Source of the DNA: Actinoplanes sp. SE50/110
GTDB taxonomy: Bacteria > Actinomycetota > Actinomycetes > Mycobacteriales > Micromonosporaceae
DNA length: 64,000 bases
Assembly (NCBI RefSeq): GCF_900119315.1
Contig: NZ_LT827010.1
Coordinates: forward strand, 7,062,001-7,126,000
Direction: 5' to 3'
Shown here piece after piece: positions 1-9,138 of this stretch (position 1 is the first letter of the stretch; every line of letters begins with the position of its first letter). Below the pieces are notes generated by a model. The model made no database searches and was not told the DNA's origin. It worked only from the letters and a program-made list of their open reading frames with translations. Position numbers and translations under genes: made by a program.

Positions 1-501
1 CCGGGCGTCCCCGGGCGGGGGCGGCGGGGCGGAGAGCACCGGCGAGCCGCCGCGCAGCTGGTGGGTGGCGAGCATGGTCTCGTCGTGCTGCTGCTCGTGT
101 TGCACGATCATGCCGAACGCGAAGCCACCGGCGAGCAGCGGCCGCTCGTCCAGGCGCACCCGGTCGAGCACGTCGAGCGCCTTGTCCCGCACCTGGCCGA
201 TGTATCGGCGCGCCTCGGCCGGGTCGAGCAGCGGCAGGGCGGGGCGGTCGCTGCGGGCGTGCTGGAACGCGTCGTACAACTCGTCGATGTCCTGACGCAC
301 CGGCTCGCGGCCGCCGACGTCCCGGACCAGCCAGAGCTCCTCCTGGTTGCCGACGTGCGCGAGGTCCCAGACCAGCGGCGACATCAGCGGCGAGTGCTGC
401 GCGACGAGGTCGTCGTCGTCGACCGCGTCGGTCAGCAGGGCGGTGCGGGCCCGCGATCGCTCCAATTCGGCGGCGATCAGGTTCTTGTCGGGGTTGATCA
501 T
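1..501 (-). CDS. egtB: Ergothioneine biosynthesis protein EgtB (5' part, runs off window)
   Basis: N-terminal 167 codons of the iron-dependent sulfoxide synthase that joins hercynine to gamma-glutamylcysteine in ergothioneine synthesis. The visible part is the DinB-like four-helix domain: a WDLAHVGNQEE segment about residues 45-55 supplies the first metal histidine, and HEQQHDETML about residues 134-143 supplies the other two. The Pro/Gly-rich stretch at the window edge looks like the linker before the formylglycine-generating-enzyme-like catalytic domain, which is not in the window. Its ATG at 499-501 overlaps the egtA stop codon (ATGA), so translation is probably coupled. The frame is open to base 1. 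Confidence 0.9.
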   Translation of the reverse strand, partial: MINPDKNLIAAELERSRARTALLTDAVDDDDLVAQHSPLMSPLVWDLAHVGNQEELWLVRDVGGREPVRQDIDELYDAFQHARSDRPALPLLDPAEARRYIGQVRDKALDVLDRVRLDERPLLAGGFAFGMIVQHEQQHDETMLATHQLRGGSPVLSAPPPPPGDAR

Positions 502-1679
502 CGAGCGTTCCCCTTCAGGCGCGCGTCAACAACATCGGAAACCTGCTTTCGGACGACGTCATCCAGCCCCGTCCGGTCGAAGTGCCGGCAGGCGAGCTCG
601 GCCAGTCCGGCCGCCGCCGCGCGGACCGCCGGATCCCGCAGCCCGTCCCGTGCCGCGGCCCGCCACCGCCCCGCGACCGGCGCCGCGATCTCCCGGCCCT
701 GAGCGGTGATCACGTCGTCGGCCATCAGCGCGGTCAGCACCGCGGCCGGGGCGATCCAGTCCGGCCCCGGCTGGGTGTCGAGGTAGCGCACCTCCAGGTA
801 GCCGCGCGGGCGCACCGGCGGGAACAGGGTGCTGAGGTGATACTCCAGATCGGACACGGTCGGTGTGCCGTCGGTGATCCAGTCGGCGAAGGTCACCCCG
901 GGCGGCGCGTCCCACCGCCCGTCGTCGCGCCGCACGCAGAGCAGTGGCGCGTCGAGCGCGTACCGGGCCCAGTCCTCGGCCGGGGAGCCGGACTCCCGGA
1001 AGGCCGGGCCGGCGCGCCGGGGGTCGATGCCGTACCAGGCGGCCATCCGGGCCGACGCCCAGCCGGTGTCCCGCCCGGCGTGCACCGCCGAATTCGCGAA
1101 CAGCGCCAGCAGCGGCGGCCCGAAGTCGTGCAGCGCCGCCCACCGGCCGGCGATCTGGTGGGCCTCCCCGGCGTCGAGGCAGACCTGCAGTCCCGCGGTG
1201 CCGGTCATCATGGTGCGCCCAGCGCGGTCGAAGGAGCGTTCCATCGCGGCGTACCGCGGCGTGTCCAGGATCCGGGCGGGTTCCCGGTGCTCGTCGATGC
1301 CCCGGTCGCCGAGGCGCAGGCCGGCCCGGGCGAGCATCCCGGCCAGGGCGGCGTGGTCGGCGGTGACCGCCGCGTGCAGGGCGGGCAGCGCATCGGCCGG
1401 CGCCGACGAGATCTCCAACTGACCGCCGGGTTCGGCGGTGACCGTGCCGCCGCCGGGCAGCGGCACCGGTTGCGGATTGCCGAGGGCGGCCGGCGCGTGC
1501 ACCCCCAACGCGTCACGCAGGTCCGCGGCCGGGACCGGGACGGCCGGGTCATCCACGTGGTGTGTGGTCCATTCCAGCTCGACGCCGAGATGGCGTGGCG
1601 GGCCGGTCTTGAAGCAGATGCCGGAGATGTGTTCGATCGCTTCCGCGGCTCCCCGCAGCACTCGATCGGCCGAACTCAT
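498..1679 (-). CDS. egtA: EgtA, glutamate-cysteine ligase
   Basis: ATP-dependent ligase making gamma-glutamylcysteine, the sulfur donor used by EgtB. The 393-residue protein shows GCS2-family signatures: CFKTG then GVELEW at about residues 22-37, EPGGQLEISS near 84-93, and a TGTAGLQVCLD segment near 160. I chose the ATG at 1677-1679 because a GAGGGGGA ribosome binding site lies just upstream; an ATG 42 bases further up has no such site. Directly upstream of and overlapping egtB, so the two form an operon. Full ergothioneine synthesis also needs egtC and egtD, presumably beyond base 1. Confidence 0.9.
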   Translation of the reverse strand: MSSADRVLRGAAEAIEHISGICFKTGPPRHLGVELEWTTHHVDDPAVPVPAADLRDALGVHAPAALGNPQPVPLPGGGTVTAEPGGQLEISSAPADALPALHAAVTADHAALAGMLARAGLRLGDRGIDEHREPARILDTPRYAAMERSFDRAGRTMMTGTAGLQVCLDAGEAHQIAGRWAALHDFGPPLLALFANSAVHAGRDTGWASARMAAWYGIDPRRAGPAFRESGSPAEDWARYALDAPLLCVRRDDGRWDAPPGVTFADWITDGTPTVSDLEYHLSTLFPPVRPRGYLEVRYLDTQPGPDWIAPAAVLTALMADDVITAQGREIAAPVAGRWRAAARDGLRDPAVRAAAAGLAELACRHFDRTGLDDVVRKQVSDVVDARLKGNAR

Positions 1680-1846
1680 GCTCCCCCTCGGGCCGTCGGA
1701 AGACCGGAGCCGGAAGATCACCTAGGGTGATCGAGGCGCTCCGATCCGTGCGAACCCTTTGGACCCTACCGGGATCCGGCCCGATCCGCCCACTCGGGCA
1801 TCGACTGTTTCCACGATCGTCAACCCACGGTCCGGTGACTCTAAAA

Positions 1847-1884
1847 GTTCCGGAACCGACCCGGGGTGCCGGAACCGGTTCCGG
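1847..1884. promoter_or_regulatory. Two palindromes upstream of the GH3 beta-glucosidase (putative operator)
   Basis: A 10-bp perfect palindrome GTTCCGGAAC (1847-1856) and a 16-bp perfect palindrome CCGGAACCGGTTCCGG (1869-1884) share the GGAAC/GTTCC half-site and stand 70-100 bases before the GH3 start, between the divergent egtA and GH3 genes. Such symmetric CG-centred sites are typical of LacI-family control of sugar hydrolases; no regulator gene is adjacent, so this is an inference. Confidence 0.5.
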
Positions 1885-1952
1885 ACTGGAAGACTCCATC
1901 ACGTTCGTGTTTGGCAGACCGTGCTTCGCGGTCGTGACGACCGGAGGCCCGC

Positions 1953-4199
1953 ATGCCCGCGGAAACCCCCTACCTCGACCCTGCGCTCCCCGTGGAGCAG
2001 CGGGTCGACGACCTGCTCAGCCGCATGACGCTGGCCGAGAAGATCGGGCAGATGCTGCAGCTGGACGCCCGGCAGGACCTGGCCGAGATCATTCAGGACA
2101 AACTGGCCGGTTCGATCCTGCACACCTCGCCGGCCAAGCTGATCGAGGCGAGCGAGCTGCTGTCCCGCACCCGGCTGAAAATTCCGCTGCTCACCGCGGA
2201 AGACTGCATCCACGGCCACTCGTTCTGGCCGGGCGCCACGATCTTCCCGAGCCAGCTGGCGATGGCCGCCTCGTGGGACCCGGCGCTGCTGGAACGGGTC
2301 GCCCGGGCCACCGCGGTCGAGGTCTCGGCCACCGGCATCCACCAGACCTTCTCCCCGGTCCTGTGCATCGCCCGGGATCTGCGCTGGGGTCGGATCGACG
2401 AGACTTTCGGCGAGGACCCGCTGCTGATCGCCGACCTGGGCGCCGCCATGATCCGCGGATACCAGGGCACCGGCCTGACCGACCCGACCGGCATCCTGGC
2501 CACCGCCAAGCACTTCGCGGGCTATTCCGAGACGCAGGGCGGCCGGGACGCCAGCGAGGCCGACATCAGCCGCCGCAAGCTGCGCTCCTGGTTCCTGCCG
2601 CCGTTCGAGCGGGCCGCCAAGGAGGGCTGCCAGGTCTTCATGCTCGGCTACCAGTCGATGGACGGCGTGCCGATCACCGCCAACAAATGGCTGCTCAACG
2701 ACGTGCTCAAGGGCGAATGGGGCTTCACCGGCACGCTGGTCACCGACTGGGACAACGTCGGCCGGATGGTCTGGGAGCAGAAGGTCTGCGCCGACTACGC
2801 CGAGGCCGCGGCACTCGCCGTGCAGGCCGGCAACGACCTGGTGATGACCACTCCCGGTTTCTTCGACGGGGCACAGGAGGCGGTCGCGAGAGGCCTCCTG
2901 ACGGAGGCGGACATCGATGCGGCCGTACGCCGTATCCTGCGCCTGAAGTTCGAACTGGGCCTGTTCGAGAACCCGCGCACCCCGGACGCCGAGCGGATCG
3001 GCGCCGTGATCGGCTCGCCGGAGCACACCGCGCTCAACCTGGAGGTGGCCCGGCGCTCGCTGGTGCTGCTGCGCAACGACGGCACGCTGCCGATCGACCC
3101 GGCCGCGGCCAGCCGCCGGATCGCCGTGCTCGGCCCGAACGCCGACGACGTCTCCGCCCAGCTCGGCGACTGGGCCGGCAACTCCGGTCAGGTCGGCTGG
3201 ATGCCGGACGGCCACCCGCGGGAGCTGACCGCCACCGTGCTGGACGGCCTGCGCGCCACCGTGCCGGCCGGCTGGGAGATCGTCCACGAGCGCGGCGCCG
3301 ACATCGAGCGACTGGTGCCGGACCCGGAGGGCGAGACGTTCCCGGACGGGCAGCCCCGCCCGCCGATCTCCGAGTCGGCCCCGGTGGACCCGGCCCGGAT
3401 CGCCGCCGCGGCCGAGCTCGCCGCCGGCGCCGACTACGCGGTCGTGGTGGTCGGCGACACCGTCAACCTGACCGGCGAGGGCTGCTCCACCGCCACCCTC
3501 GACCTGCTCGGCGGCCAGATCGCGCTGCTCGACGCGGTCGCCGCGACCGGCACCCCGACGATCGTCGTGCTGATCGACTCGAAGCCGCTGGCGCTGCCCC
3601 CGTCCGCACTCGGTGCGGCCGCGATCGTGCAGGCGTTCAACCCCGGCATGCGCGGCGGGCAGGCGATCGCCGAGCTGCTCCTCGGCCTGATCGAGCCGAG
3701 TGGCCGGCTGCCCATCTCCGCCGCCCGGCACGTCGGCCAGCAGCCGGTGTACTACAACCAGCTGCGCGGCCAGCACGGCACCCGGTACGCCGACCTCACC
3801 CAGGACCCGCTGTTCGCCTTCGGCGAGGGCCTGAGCTACACCACGATCACGTACGACGGCCTGGCCATCGGCGAGCCCGAGGTCCCGGCCGACGGCGTGG
3901 TGCGGGCCACCGTCCGACTCTCCAACACCGGCACCCGGCCGGCCCTGGAAACCGTCCAGGCGTACGTGAGCGACCTGGTCACCAGCGTCACCTGGGCACA
4001 CCGCGAGCTGAAGGGCTACCGCCAGGTGGTCGTCCCGGCGGGCGAGAGCGTCACCGTGGAGATCGAGATCCCGGCCGCCGACTGCACCCTGGTCACCGCC
4101 GACGGTGACCGGGTCGTCGAGCCGGGCGACTTCGAGCTGCTGGTCGGGCCGAACTCGCGCCCGTCCGCCCTGCAGTCGGCGAAATTCCGGATCAGCTAG
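1953..4199 (+). CDS. Glycoside hydrolase family 3 beta-glucosidase
   Basis: 748-residue retaining glycosidase without an evident signal peptide, so probably cytoplasmic and acting on imported oligosaccharides. Domain order fits GH3: N-terminal TIM barrel with the KHFAGY substrate loop near residue 187 and the nucleophile motif VTDWDN, with Asp at about residue 265; alpha/beta sandwich with the RRSLVLLRN segment near 365-373; and a C-terminal fibronectin-III-like domain from about residue 640. The start is set by a CGGAGG site at 1942-1947. Exact sugar specificity (glucosidase or xylosidase) cannot be read from sequence. Preceded by two palindromic operator candidates and followed at once by a decayed esterase tail. 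Confidence 0.9.
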   Translation: MPAETPYLDPALPVEQRVDDLLSRMTLAEKIGQMLQLDARQDLAEIIQDKLAGSILHTSPAKLIEASELLSRTRLKIPLLTAEDCIHGHSFWPGATIFPSQLAMAASWDPALLERVARATAVEVSATGIHQTFSPVLCIARDLRWGRIDETFGEDPLLIADLGAAMIRGYQGTGLTDPTGILATAKHFAGYSETQGGRDASEADISRRKLRSWFLPPFERAAKEGCQVFMLGYQSMDGVPITANKWLLNDVLKGEWGFTGTLVTDWDNVGRMVWEQKVCADYAEAAALAVQAGNDLVMTTPGFFDGAQEAVARGLLTEADIDAAVRRILRLKFELGLFENPRTPDAERIGAVIGSPEHTALNLEVARRSLVLLRNDGTLPIDPAAASRRIAVLGPNADDVSAQLGDWAGNSGQVGWMPDGHPRELTATVLDGLRATVPAGWEIVHERGADIERLVPDPEGETFPDGQPRPPISESAPVDPARIAAAAELAAGADYAVVVVGDTVNLTGEGCSTATLDLLGGQIALLDAVAATGTPTIVVLIDSKPLALPPSALGAAAIVQAFNPGMRGGQAIAELLLGLIEPSGRLPISAARHVGQQPVYYNQLRGQHGTRYADLTQDPLFAFGEGLSYTTITYDGLAIGEPEVPADGVVRATVRLSNTGTRPALETVQAYVSDLVTSVTWAHRELKGYRQVVVPAGESVTVEIEIPAADCTLVTADGDRVVEPGDFELLVGPNSRPSALQSAKFRIS

Positions 4200-4343
4200 T
4201 ACCGCAACCCGATGTCGTTGCTTACGGCGGTGCTGCCGCGCGAGCCGGCGGTGGGGACGTTCGGGCCGGGCGGGCACGACTTCACGTACTGGAGCACGTT
4301 GATTCCGGCGGCGTTCGCCTTCCTCGCCGCACAGCTGGATTGA
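4200..4343 (+). pseudogene. Remnant of an alpha/beta-hydrolase (esterase) C-terminus
   Basis: Immediately after the GH3 stop codon an open frame of 47 codons ends at TGA 4341-4343. It contains GGHDFTYWSTLIPAAFAFLA, which looks like the end of putative-esterase/mycolyltransferase-like hydrolases, where the His of the G-x-H-D-x-x-x-W segment is the catalytic histidine. The serine nucleophile elbow and the rest of the fold are absent and no credible start or ribosome binding site exists. Interpretation: a deletion joined the 3' end of an esterase gene to the end of the GH3 gene. A short real protein is unlikely. Confidence 0.55.
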
Positions 4344-4697
4344 CCGGAGGGGCGGCCGGGTGGCCGTCCGACCTGCCGGGTGTGCGCACCGCGGCGGCCG
4401 CGGGGGCGGGGGGCGGGGGTCTCCCGGCTGTCTCCCGGCGGCCCCGGGGATCGATAGAACGACATACTCCTGGTAGAAATGTGTCGATCACATCGGCTCC
4501 GGTGGGGCGATGGCGCGATCTACGGGGGTTCCACATTGGCTATACGACGGCATGCGCCCGGTGGCGCCGTGCCGCCGGTCGGCTGACGCTGCGCGGGTGA
4601 CGCCCGCTTTCTTCGACGGTTTGCCGGGCGTGCCGACAGGCGCGCCGGCTGCCCTTTTTTCGCAGTAGACGTCTACATCCGTACGGGGGATGGATTC
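4344..4697 (+). promoter_or_regulatory. Intergenic region upstream of the polymorphic toxin gene
   Basis: No gene seen in these 354 bases. Near the downstream end is a T-rich run (about 4654-4660), a perfect 12-bp palindrome GTAGACGTCTAC at 4665-4676, and an ACGGGGGA ribosome binding site about 8 bases before the toxin ATG. The palindrome may be an operator or part of the promoter. Its half-site resembles, with different spacing, the TetR operator half-site at 33779-33816. Confidence 0.4.
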
Positions 4698-7600
4698 ATG
4701 GGTTCGACACGACGATGGCGGCTGCTCGCCGGTGTCGCGATGGGCGTGGCCACCGCGGTGGCCCTGCCGCAGACGGCGGTGGCGGCGGTGCCGCGCGTGG
4801 TGGCACCGGCGGTGGCGCCGGCGCCACCGCTGACGGTGCAGCAGGCGCTGGACCGGTTGCTGGGCGGGCAGACCCGGGAGGCATTGCCGACCGACAACCC
4901 GATCGACGATGCGGCGCTGGACCGGATGCTGGTCCAGGATCTGGCCGACTACGACGCGGACCCGGAGGTCCGGGCGGCCGCGGCCGCGGTGCTGGCCACC
5001 GATGACGCGGCGAAGATCCGGGACTTCCTGGACAACGGTCTGCCGGTCTATCGCAAGGCGGCCGACCAGCGCAAGCGGGATCAGGCCGAGCGGGACCGGG
5101 CGCAGGTCCAGGAGTGGGCCGAGACCGGGGGCCCGCTGGTGCGCAAGGGCGCGCAGGCGGCACTCGACTCGGGCAGCGACGCGAAGATCGCGGCATTCGT
5201 GGCGACCGGGCAGGCCGCGGCGGACCTGGCCGACAAACAGGACACGCTGAGCGCGGCGGACAAGGCCCGCACGATCCAGGCCCGGGTCGAGCAGATGGTC
5301 GCGCAGGGCGGCTACGAGGTCCAGGAGCTGGGCCAGGCGGCGCTGGACAGCGAAGACCCGGCGGTGATCGAGGACTTCTATCTCAACGGCTACCAGGTGG
5401 CCAGCCAGCAGGACGCGGACGCGCAGAAGCAGATCACCGACGCGTTGGCGGCGCGGTCGAAGGCGGTCGCGGATCTTCTAGATCTGGCGCAGCGGGCCAA
5501 GCAGGCCGCCGACGCGCAGAAGAAGATCATCGAGGCGAGTGTCGCGGCGACGAAGGCGTTGACCGATGCGGCGAACGCGATGGCCTTGGCGAACAAGGAG
5601 GCCAAGCAAGCCGACGCGATCTACGCCGCGGATGTGCCGCGGCGTCAGGCAAGCCAGCCGACCCATACCGCCGACCTGTCCGCGCTGCGCGGTCAGGCGT
5701 GTCAGGACGCGTCGATCGCGGCGCACCAGTCGGATCTGGTGACAGCGCAGTCGGGTGTCGCGGCGACGGCGGCGCAGACGTTGGAGAAGACCGGGCTGTC
5801 GCAGGGCATCGCGTGGACCGAGGTGACGCAGGCGCAGGCTGACGCGGGGACCGCTGCGAGGCTGGCCGCCGAGACCGCGTGCTATGCCGTTACTGCGACC
5901 GAGGCCGCCGGCAAGACGCTGGACGCCGATCACAACGCGACGGTTGATGCGAACAACGCGGTCAAGTATCGGCAGGCGGCGGAGCGGGAGCAGGCCGCCG
6001 CGGAGAAGCTGGCGGACAAGGCGGAGAAGCTGGCGGCTGCCGCGCAGGCTGCGGCGGCCGACGCGAAGGCGCAGCGGCTGCGGGCCGAGAAGGACGCGGC
6101 CAGCGCCCATGAACACGCTGACAACGCGGCCGCTTACTACCGGGACGCCCGCCGGCAGCGCGACATCGCCCGGGCGGCGACCGCGGCGGCGATTCAGCAT
6201 TCGCTGAACGCCTACTCTGCGGCCAAGCGGGCGATCGATCAGCAGAACATCGTGGTTGGTAAGGGAGCCGAGGCCAAGCAGAAGCAGGATGAGGCGTTGG
6301 CGGCGGCTGGCCGGTTCAAGGACAAGGCGGACCGGGCCCAGGCGCTGATCAAGAAGGCGTCGGCGGACAACGAGAACACCAAGTCCAAGGAGTTCGAGGC
6401 GCAGGCCGCCGAGGCGCGCAAGATCGCCGCGGAGACCAACTGCAAGTACCCGGACTCGCCGAACGGGTGCCCGGGCACCGCGGAGATGCAGAAGATCCGC
6501 GACGACGCGACCCGGATGCGGACCGTCGCGGACGACGCCAAGAAGGCCTCCGACCAGTCCCGGGCCGCCTCGGACGCGGCCCAGGCCGAGTCCGACGCGG
6601 CGGCGGCCGACGCCCGCCGGGCGGCTGCGGCGGCTGCCGCGGCTGCCGCGGATGCACGAGCGGCCGCGAACCAGGCCCGTCTCGCGCGCCAGGACGCTGC
6701 CGACGCGAAAGCCGCGGCGAACCGGGCGATCAAGGATGCGAACAAGGCCAACGCGGACGCGCAGACGGCGGTGCAGACCGCCCGGACCGCGATCAACAAG
6801 GCGACCGCGGCGCGCGCCGACGCGGACCTGACCGCCAGGTCGGCGCAGGATGCGGTGCGGCAGTCGGCGATCGCGGCTTTCGAGTCGCGAGTGTCCGGGC
6901 GGGCGGCGTTGGACGCGCGAGAGTCGGCGGACGGGATCGCCGACCCGGCGGAAACCGCGATCGATGTCGCATCCGCGTATGCCACCACGGACAACGACGC
7001 GGCGATGGCGGTCGACATCGCCGCCAACGCGATGCTGATCGGTGACGCGCAGGCCACCGCGGCGCAGAAGCACGCGGACGACGCGGCGGCGGCGGCAATT
7101 CACGCGCAGGAGATGGCCGACAAGGCCGTCGCGCAGGTTAAACCGGCTTATCTGGCGGCGCAGAAGGCCGCCGAGGCGGCCAACCGAGCCGTCAAGGCGA
7201 GTAACGCGGCTATCGCCGCCGCCCGCGACGCGGCCAAGGAGGCCAGGGGCGCCATTACGGCCGCCAACGACGCTGCGAGCGCTGCCGAGGAAGCGGGGTC
7301 GTGGGCCAAGGGCGCCGCTGACATGGCTGCGCAGGCGGGCAGTGATGCCCGGTCGGCGCAGCAGGCGGCGAACAACGCCGCCGGTTTCGCGAAGAAGGCG
7401 GATCAGGCGGCGGACAACGCGGAAGCGCTGTCGAAGAAGATCAAGCAGGTCAGCGACACGATCACGTCGATCTCCGACGGCATGTGGGCGGTCGCGCAGA
7501 ACATGGGCCGGATGGCCAAGACCCTGCAGGACATCGCCTGGCAGGCGTACAACGCCGAGCAGGCGGCGGCGGAGAAGAAGCTCAACGACTGGATCGACGA

Positions 7601-9119
7601 CAAGGCGAAGTGGCTCAACGACCACATCGGCGGGTCGGACGTCACGAAGGGCTTCATCGACGGCGCGGCCGGCATGGTCAAGGGGATCATCCAGACCAGC
7701 AACTGCGTGACCGGCACGTTCCTGGGCACCGACGCGGCCACCGACGAGTACACGGTGCCCGAGGTCAGCTACCTGCCGAACTCGGACAAGTCCTGCAACA
7801 TGCTGGTCAAGGGCTTCAAGGACCTACTGAGCGACCCGAAGCAGCTGCTGCACTGGGACGACTGGAAGAAGAACTGGAAGTACGCGCTGGGCGAGACCCT
7901 GTTCGACGGGGCCTTCTTCCTGGTCACCGACGGCACCGGGCTGATCACCAAGATCGCTGAGAGCGGCGTGGCGCAGACCGCCAAGCAGGCGATCAGGGAC
8001 ATCGCCAAGCTGTCGGCCAAGGACATGGCGGCCGGCGTCGTCAAGTTCGGCACCGAGAAGCTGGTCAACGCGATCAAGGAACTCGGCGCGGTCACCACCT
8101 CCCGGCTCATCGAACTCGCCGAGAGCCTCGGCGGGAAGCTGAAGATCACCTTCAACGCCGATGAACTCACGGCGATGTCCAAGGCAGTCGGCCTCAAGGG
8201 CATCGACGCGGTGGAGAACCTCCTCCGCAACCTCAAAGACACCCCCCTGATAAAGGGGATCGGCGACTTCATCGAGCGCTGCTTCAAGCGCAACAGCTTC
8301 ACCCCCGACACGCGGGTTCTGCTAGCGGACGGCACCAGCAAGGCCATCGCCGACGTCCGCATCGGCGACCAGGTGCTGGCGACTGATGCCACCACGGGAT
8401 ACACCTCAGCGGAACCCGTCACCAACCTGATCACCAATACTGACACCACGTTCACTGATCTGACCGTTCAGGTGGCTGATGGGCAGTCGGCTGTTCTGCA
8501 CACCACTACCCATCACCCATTCTGGGGCTCCGACACCAAGTCCTGGGTGGACGCCGGGCAGCTGGCGCCCGGGTCCGCGCTTGCTACGCCGTACGGTGGT
8601 ATCGCCAAGGTTGCCGCTGTTCGCAGCTTCCAGGGCAGCCAGCAGATGCACAACCTCACCGTCGCGGCACTGCATACGTATTACGTGCTGGCTGGCGATG
8701 TTCCAGTTCTCGTGCACAACTGTGGGGTCGACGAGCCGATTCCCACAGATTTCGCGCCCAACACCGTGTACCGAGCCGTCCGGAAGGACGAGGATCCGGC
8801 CAAGGGTTTGTTCGCCAGGGGCGATGGTGACGTCGAGCCCTGGCAGCACGTTCTGTCAAGTCCTAGCGACTCCCCGTGGATCTCGACGACCAAGGATCCG
8901 GCGGTTGCCTTCGGCAAGTACATGAAGAATGGTCTCGGCGTGGTTAGGATCGACCTCACCAAGGTTCCGAGTGAGATGGTTGATGCTGCCGGAAATCTGC
9001 GTGTGCCGCCGGGCTACGAATGGATGGAAATCGGAGAGACGGCATTGCGCGACCGTGAATTGTTGATTCGCGGCACTATCCCGGCCGATGCGATCACGGG
9101 ATATTGGCCGGCCGGTTAG
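4698..9119 (+). CDS. Secreted polymorphic toxin: ALF repeats, Ala-rich coiled coil, Hint domain, ADP-ribosyltransferase-like tip
   Basis: 1473 residues. A Sec signal peptide (basic start, hydrophobic core, AVA cleavage region near residues 28-31) is followed by ALF-type repeats (AALDSGSDAKIAAFVATG-like units, about residues 85-240) and a very long Ala/Lys/Asp-rich helical region to about residue 930 that should form coiled coil. A globular pre-toxin segment leads to a Hint domain: NSFTPDTRVLLADG at about 1199-1212 and the terminal VHNC at 1339-1342. The usual first-position Cys is Ser1200. The last 131 residues form the toxin: YRAV (Arg1359), SPWISTT (Ser1396-Thr1398) and RDREL (Glu1454) fit the R-S-E triad of arginine-type ADP-ribosyltransferases. 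Codon use in this tail is less GC-biased than the body. The enzyme activity is inferred from motifs only. Confidence 0.8.
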   Translation: MGSTRRWRLLAGVAMGVATAVALPQTAVAAVPRVVAPAVAPAPPLTVQQALDRLLGGQTREALPTDNPIDDAALDRMLVQDLADYDADPEVRAAAAAVLATDDAAKIRDFLDNGLPVYRKAADQRKRDQAERDRAQVQEWAETGGPLVRKGAQAALDSGSDAKIAAFVATGQAAADLADKQDTLSAADKARTIQARVEQMVAQGGYEVQELGQAALDSEDPAVIEDFYLNGYQVASQQDADAQKQITDALAARSKAVADLLDLAQRAKQAADAQKKIIEASVAATKALTDAANAMALANKEAKQADAIYAADVPRRQASQPTHTADLSALRGQACQDASIAAHQSDLVTAQSGVAATAAQTLEKTGLSQGIAWTEVTQAQADAGTAARLAAETACYAVTATEAAGKTLDADHNATVDANNAVKYRQAAEREQAAAEKLADKAEKLAAAAQAAAADAKAQRLRAEKDAASAHEHADNAAAYYRDARRQRDIARAATAAAIQHSLNAYSAAKRAIDQQNIVVGKGAEAKQKQDEALAAAGRFKDKADRAQALIKKASADNENTKSKEFEAQAAEARKIAAETNCKYPDSPNGCPGTAEMQKIRDDATRMRTVADDAKKASDQSRAASDAAQAESDAAAADARRAAAAAAAAAADARAAANQARLARQDAADAKAAANRAIKDANKANADAQTAVQTARTAINKATAARADADLTARSAQDAVRQSAIAAFESRVSGRAALDARESADGIADPAETAIDVASAYATTDNDAAMAVDIAANAMLIGDAQATAAQKHADDAAAAAIHAQEMADKAVAQVKPAYLAAQKAAEAANRAVKASNAAIAAARDAAKEARGAITAANDAASAAEEAGSWAKGAADMAAQAGSDARSAQQAANNAAGFAKKADQAADNAEALSKKIKQVSDTITSISDGMWAVAQNMGRMAKTLQDIAWQAYNAEQAAAEKKLNDWIDDKAKWLNDHIGGSDVTKGFIDGAAGMVKGIIQTSNCVTGTFLGTDAATDEYTVPEVSYLPNSDKSCNMLVKGFKDLLSDPKQLLHWDDWKKNWKYALGETLFDGAFFLVTDGTGLITKIAESGVAQTAKQAIRDIAKLSAKDMAAGVVKFGTEKLVNAIKELGAVTTSRLIELAESLGGKLKITFNADELTAMSKAVGLKGIDAVENLLRNLKDTPLIKGIGDFIERCFKRNSFTPDTRVLLADGTSKAIADVRIGDQVLATDATTGYTSAEPVTNLITNTDTTFTDLTVQVADGQSAVLHTTTHHPFWGSDTKSWVDAGQLAPGSALATPYGGIAKVAAVRSFQGSQQMHNLTVAALHTYYVLAGDVPVLVHNCGVDEPIPTDFAPNTVYRAVRKDEDPAKGLFARGDGDVEPWQHVLSSPSDSPWISTTKDPAVAFGKYMKNGLGVVRIDLTKVPSEMVDAAGNLRVPPGYEWMEIGETALRDRELLIRGTIPADAITGYWPAG

Positions 9120-9138
9120 GCCGGGAGAGGTGACCCGC

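Noticed and set aside
5478..7625. A 715-codon minus-strand frame opposite the toxin gene
   Set aside because: Reverse reading of the Ala-rich coiled coil; Arg/Leu/Val-rich without domains.
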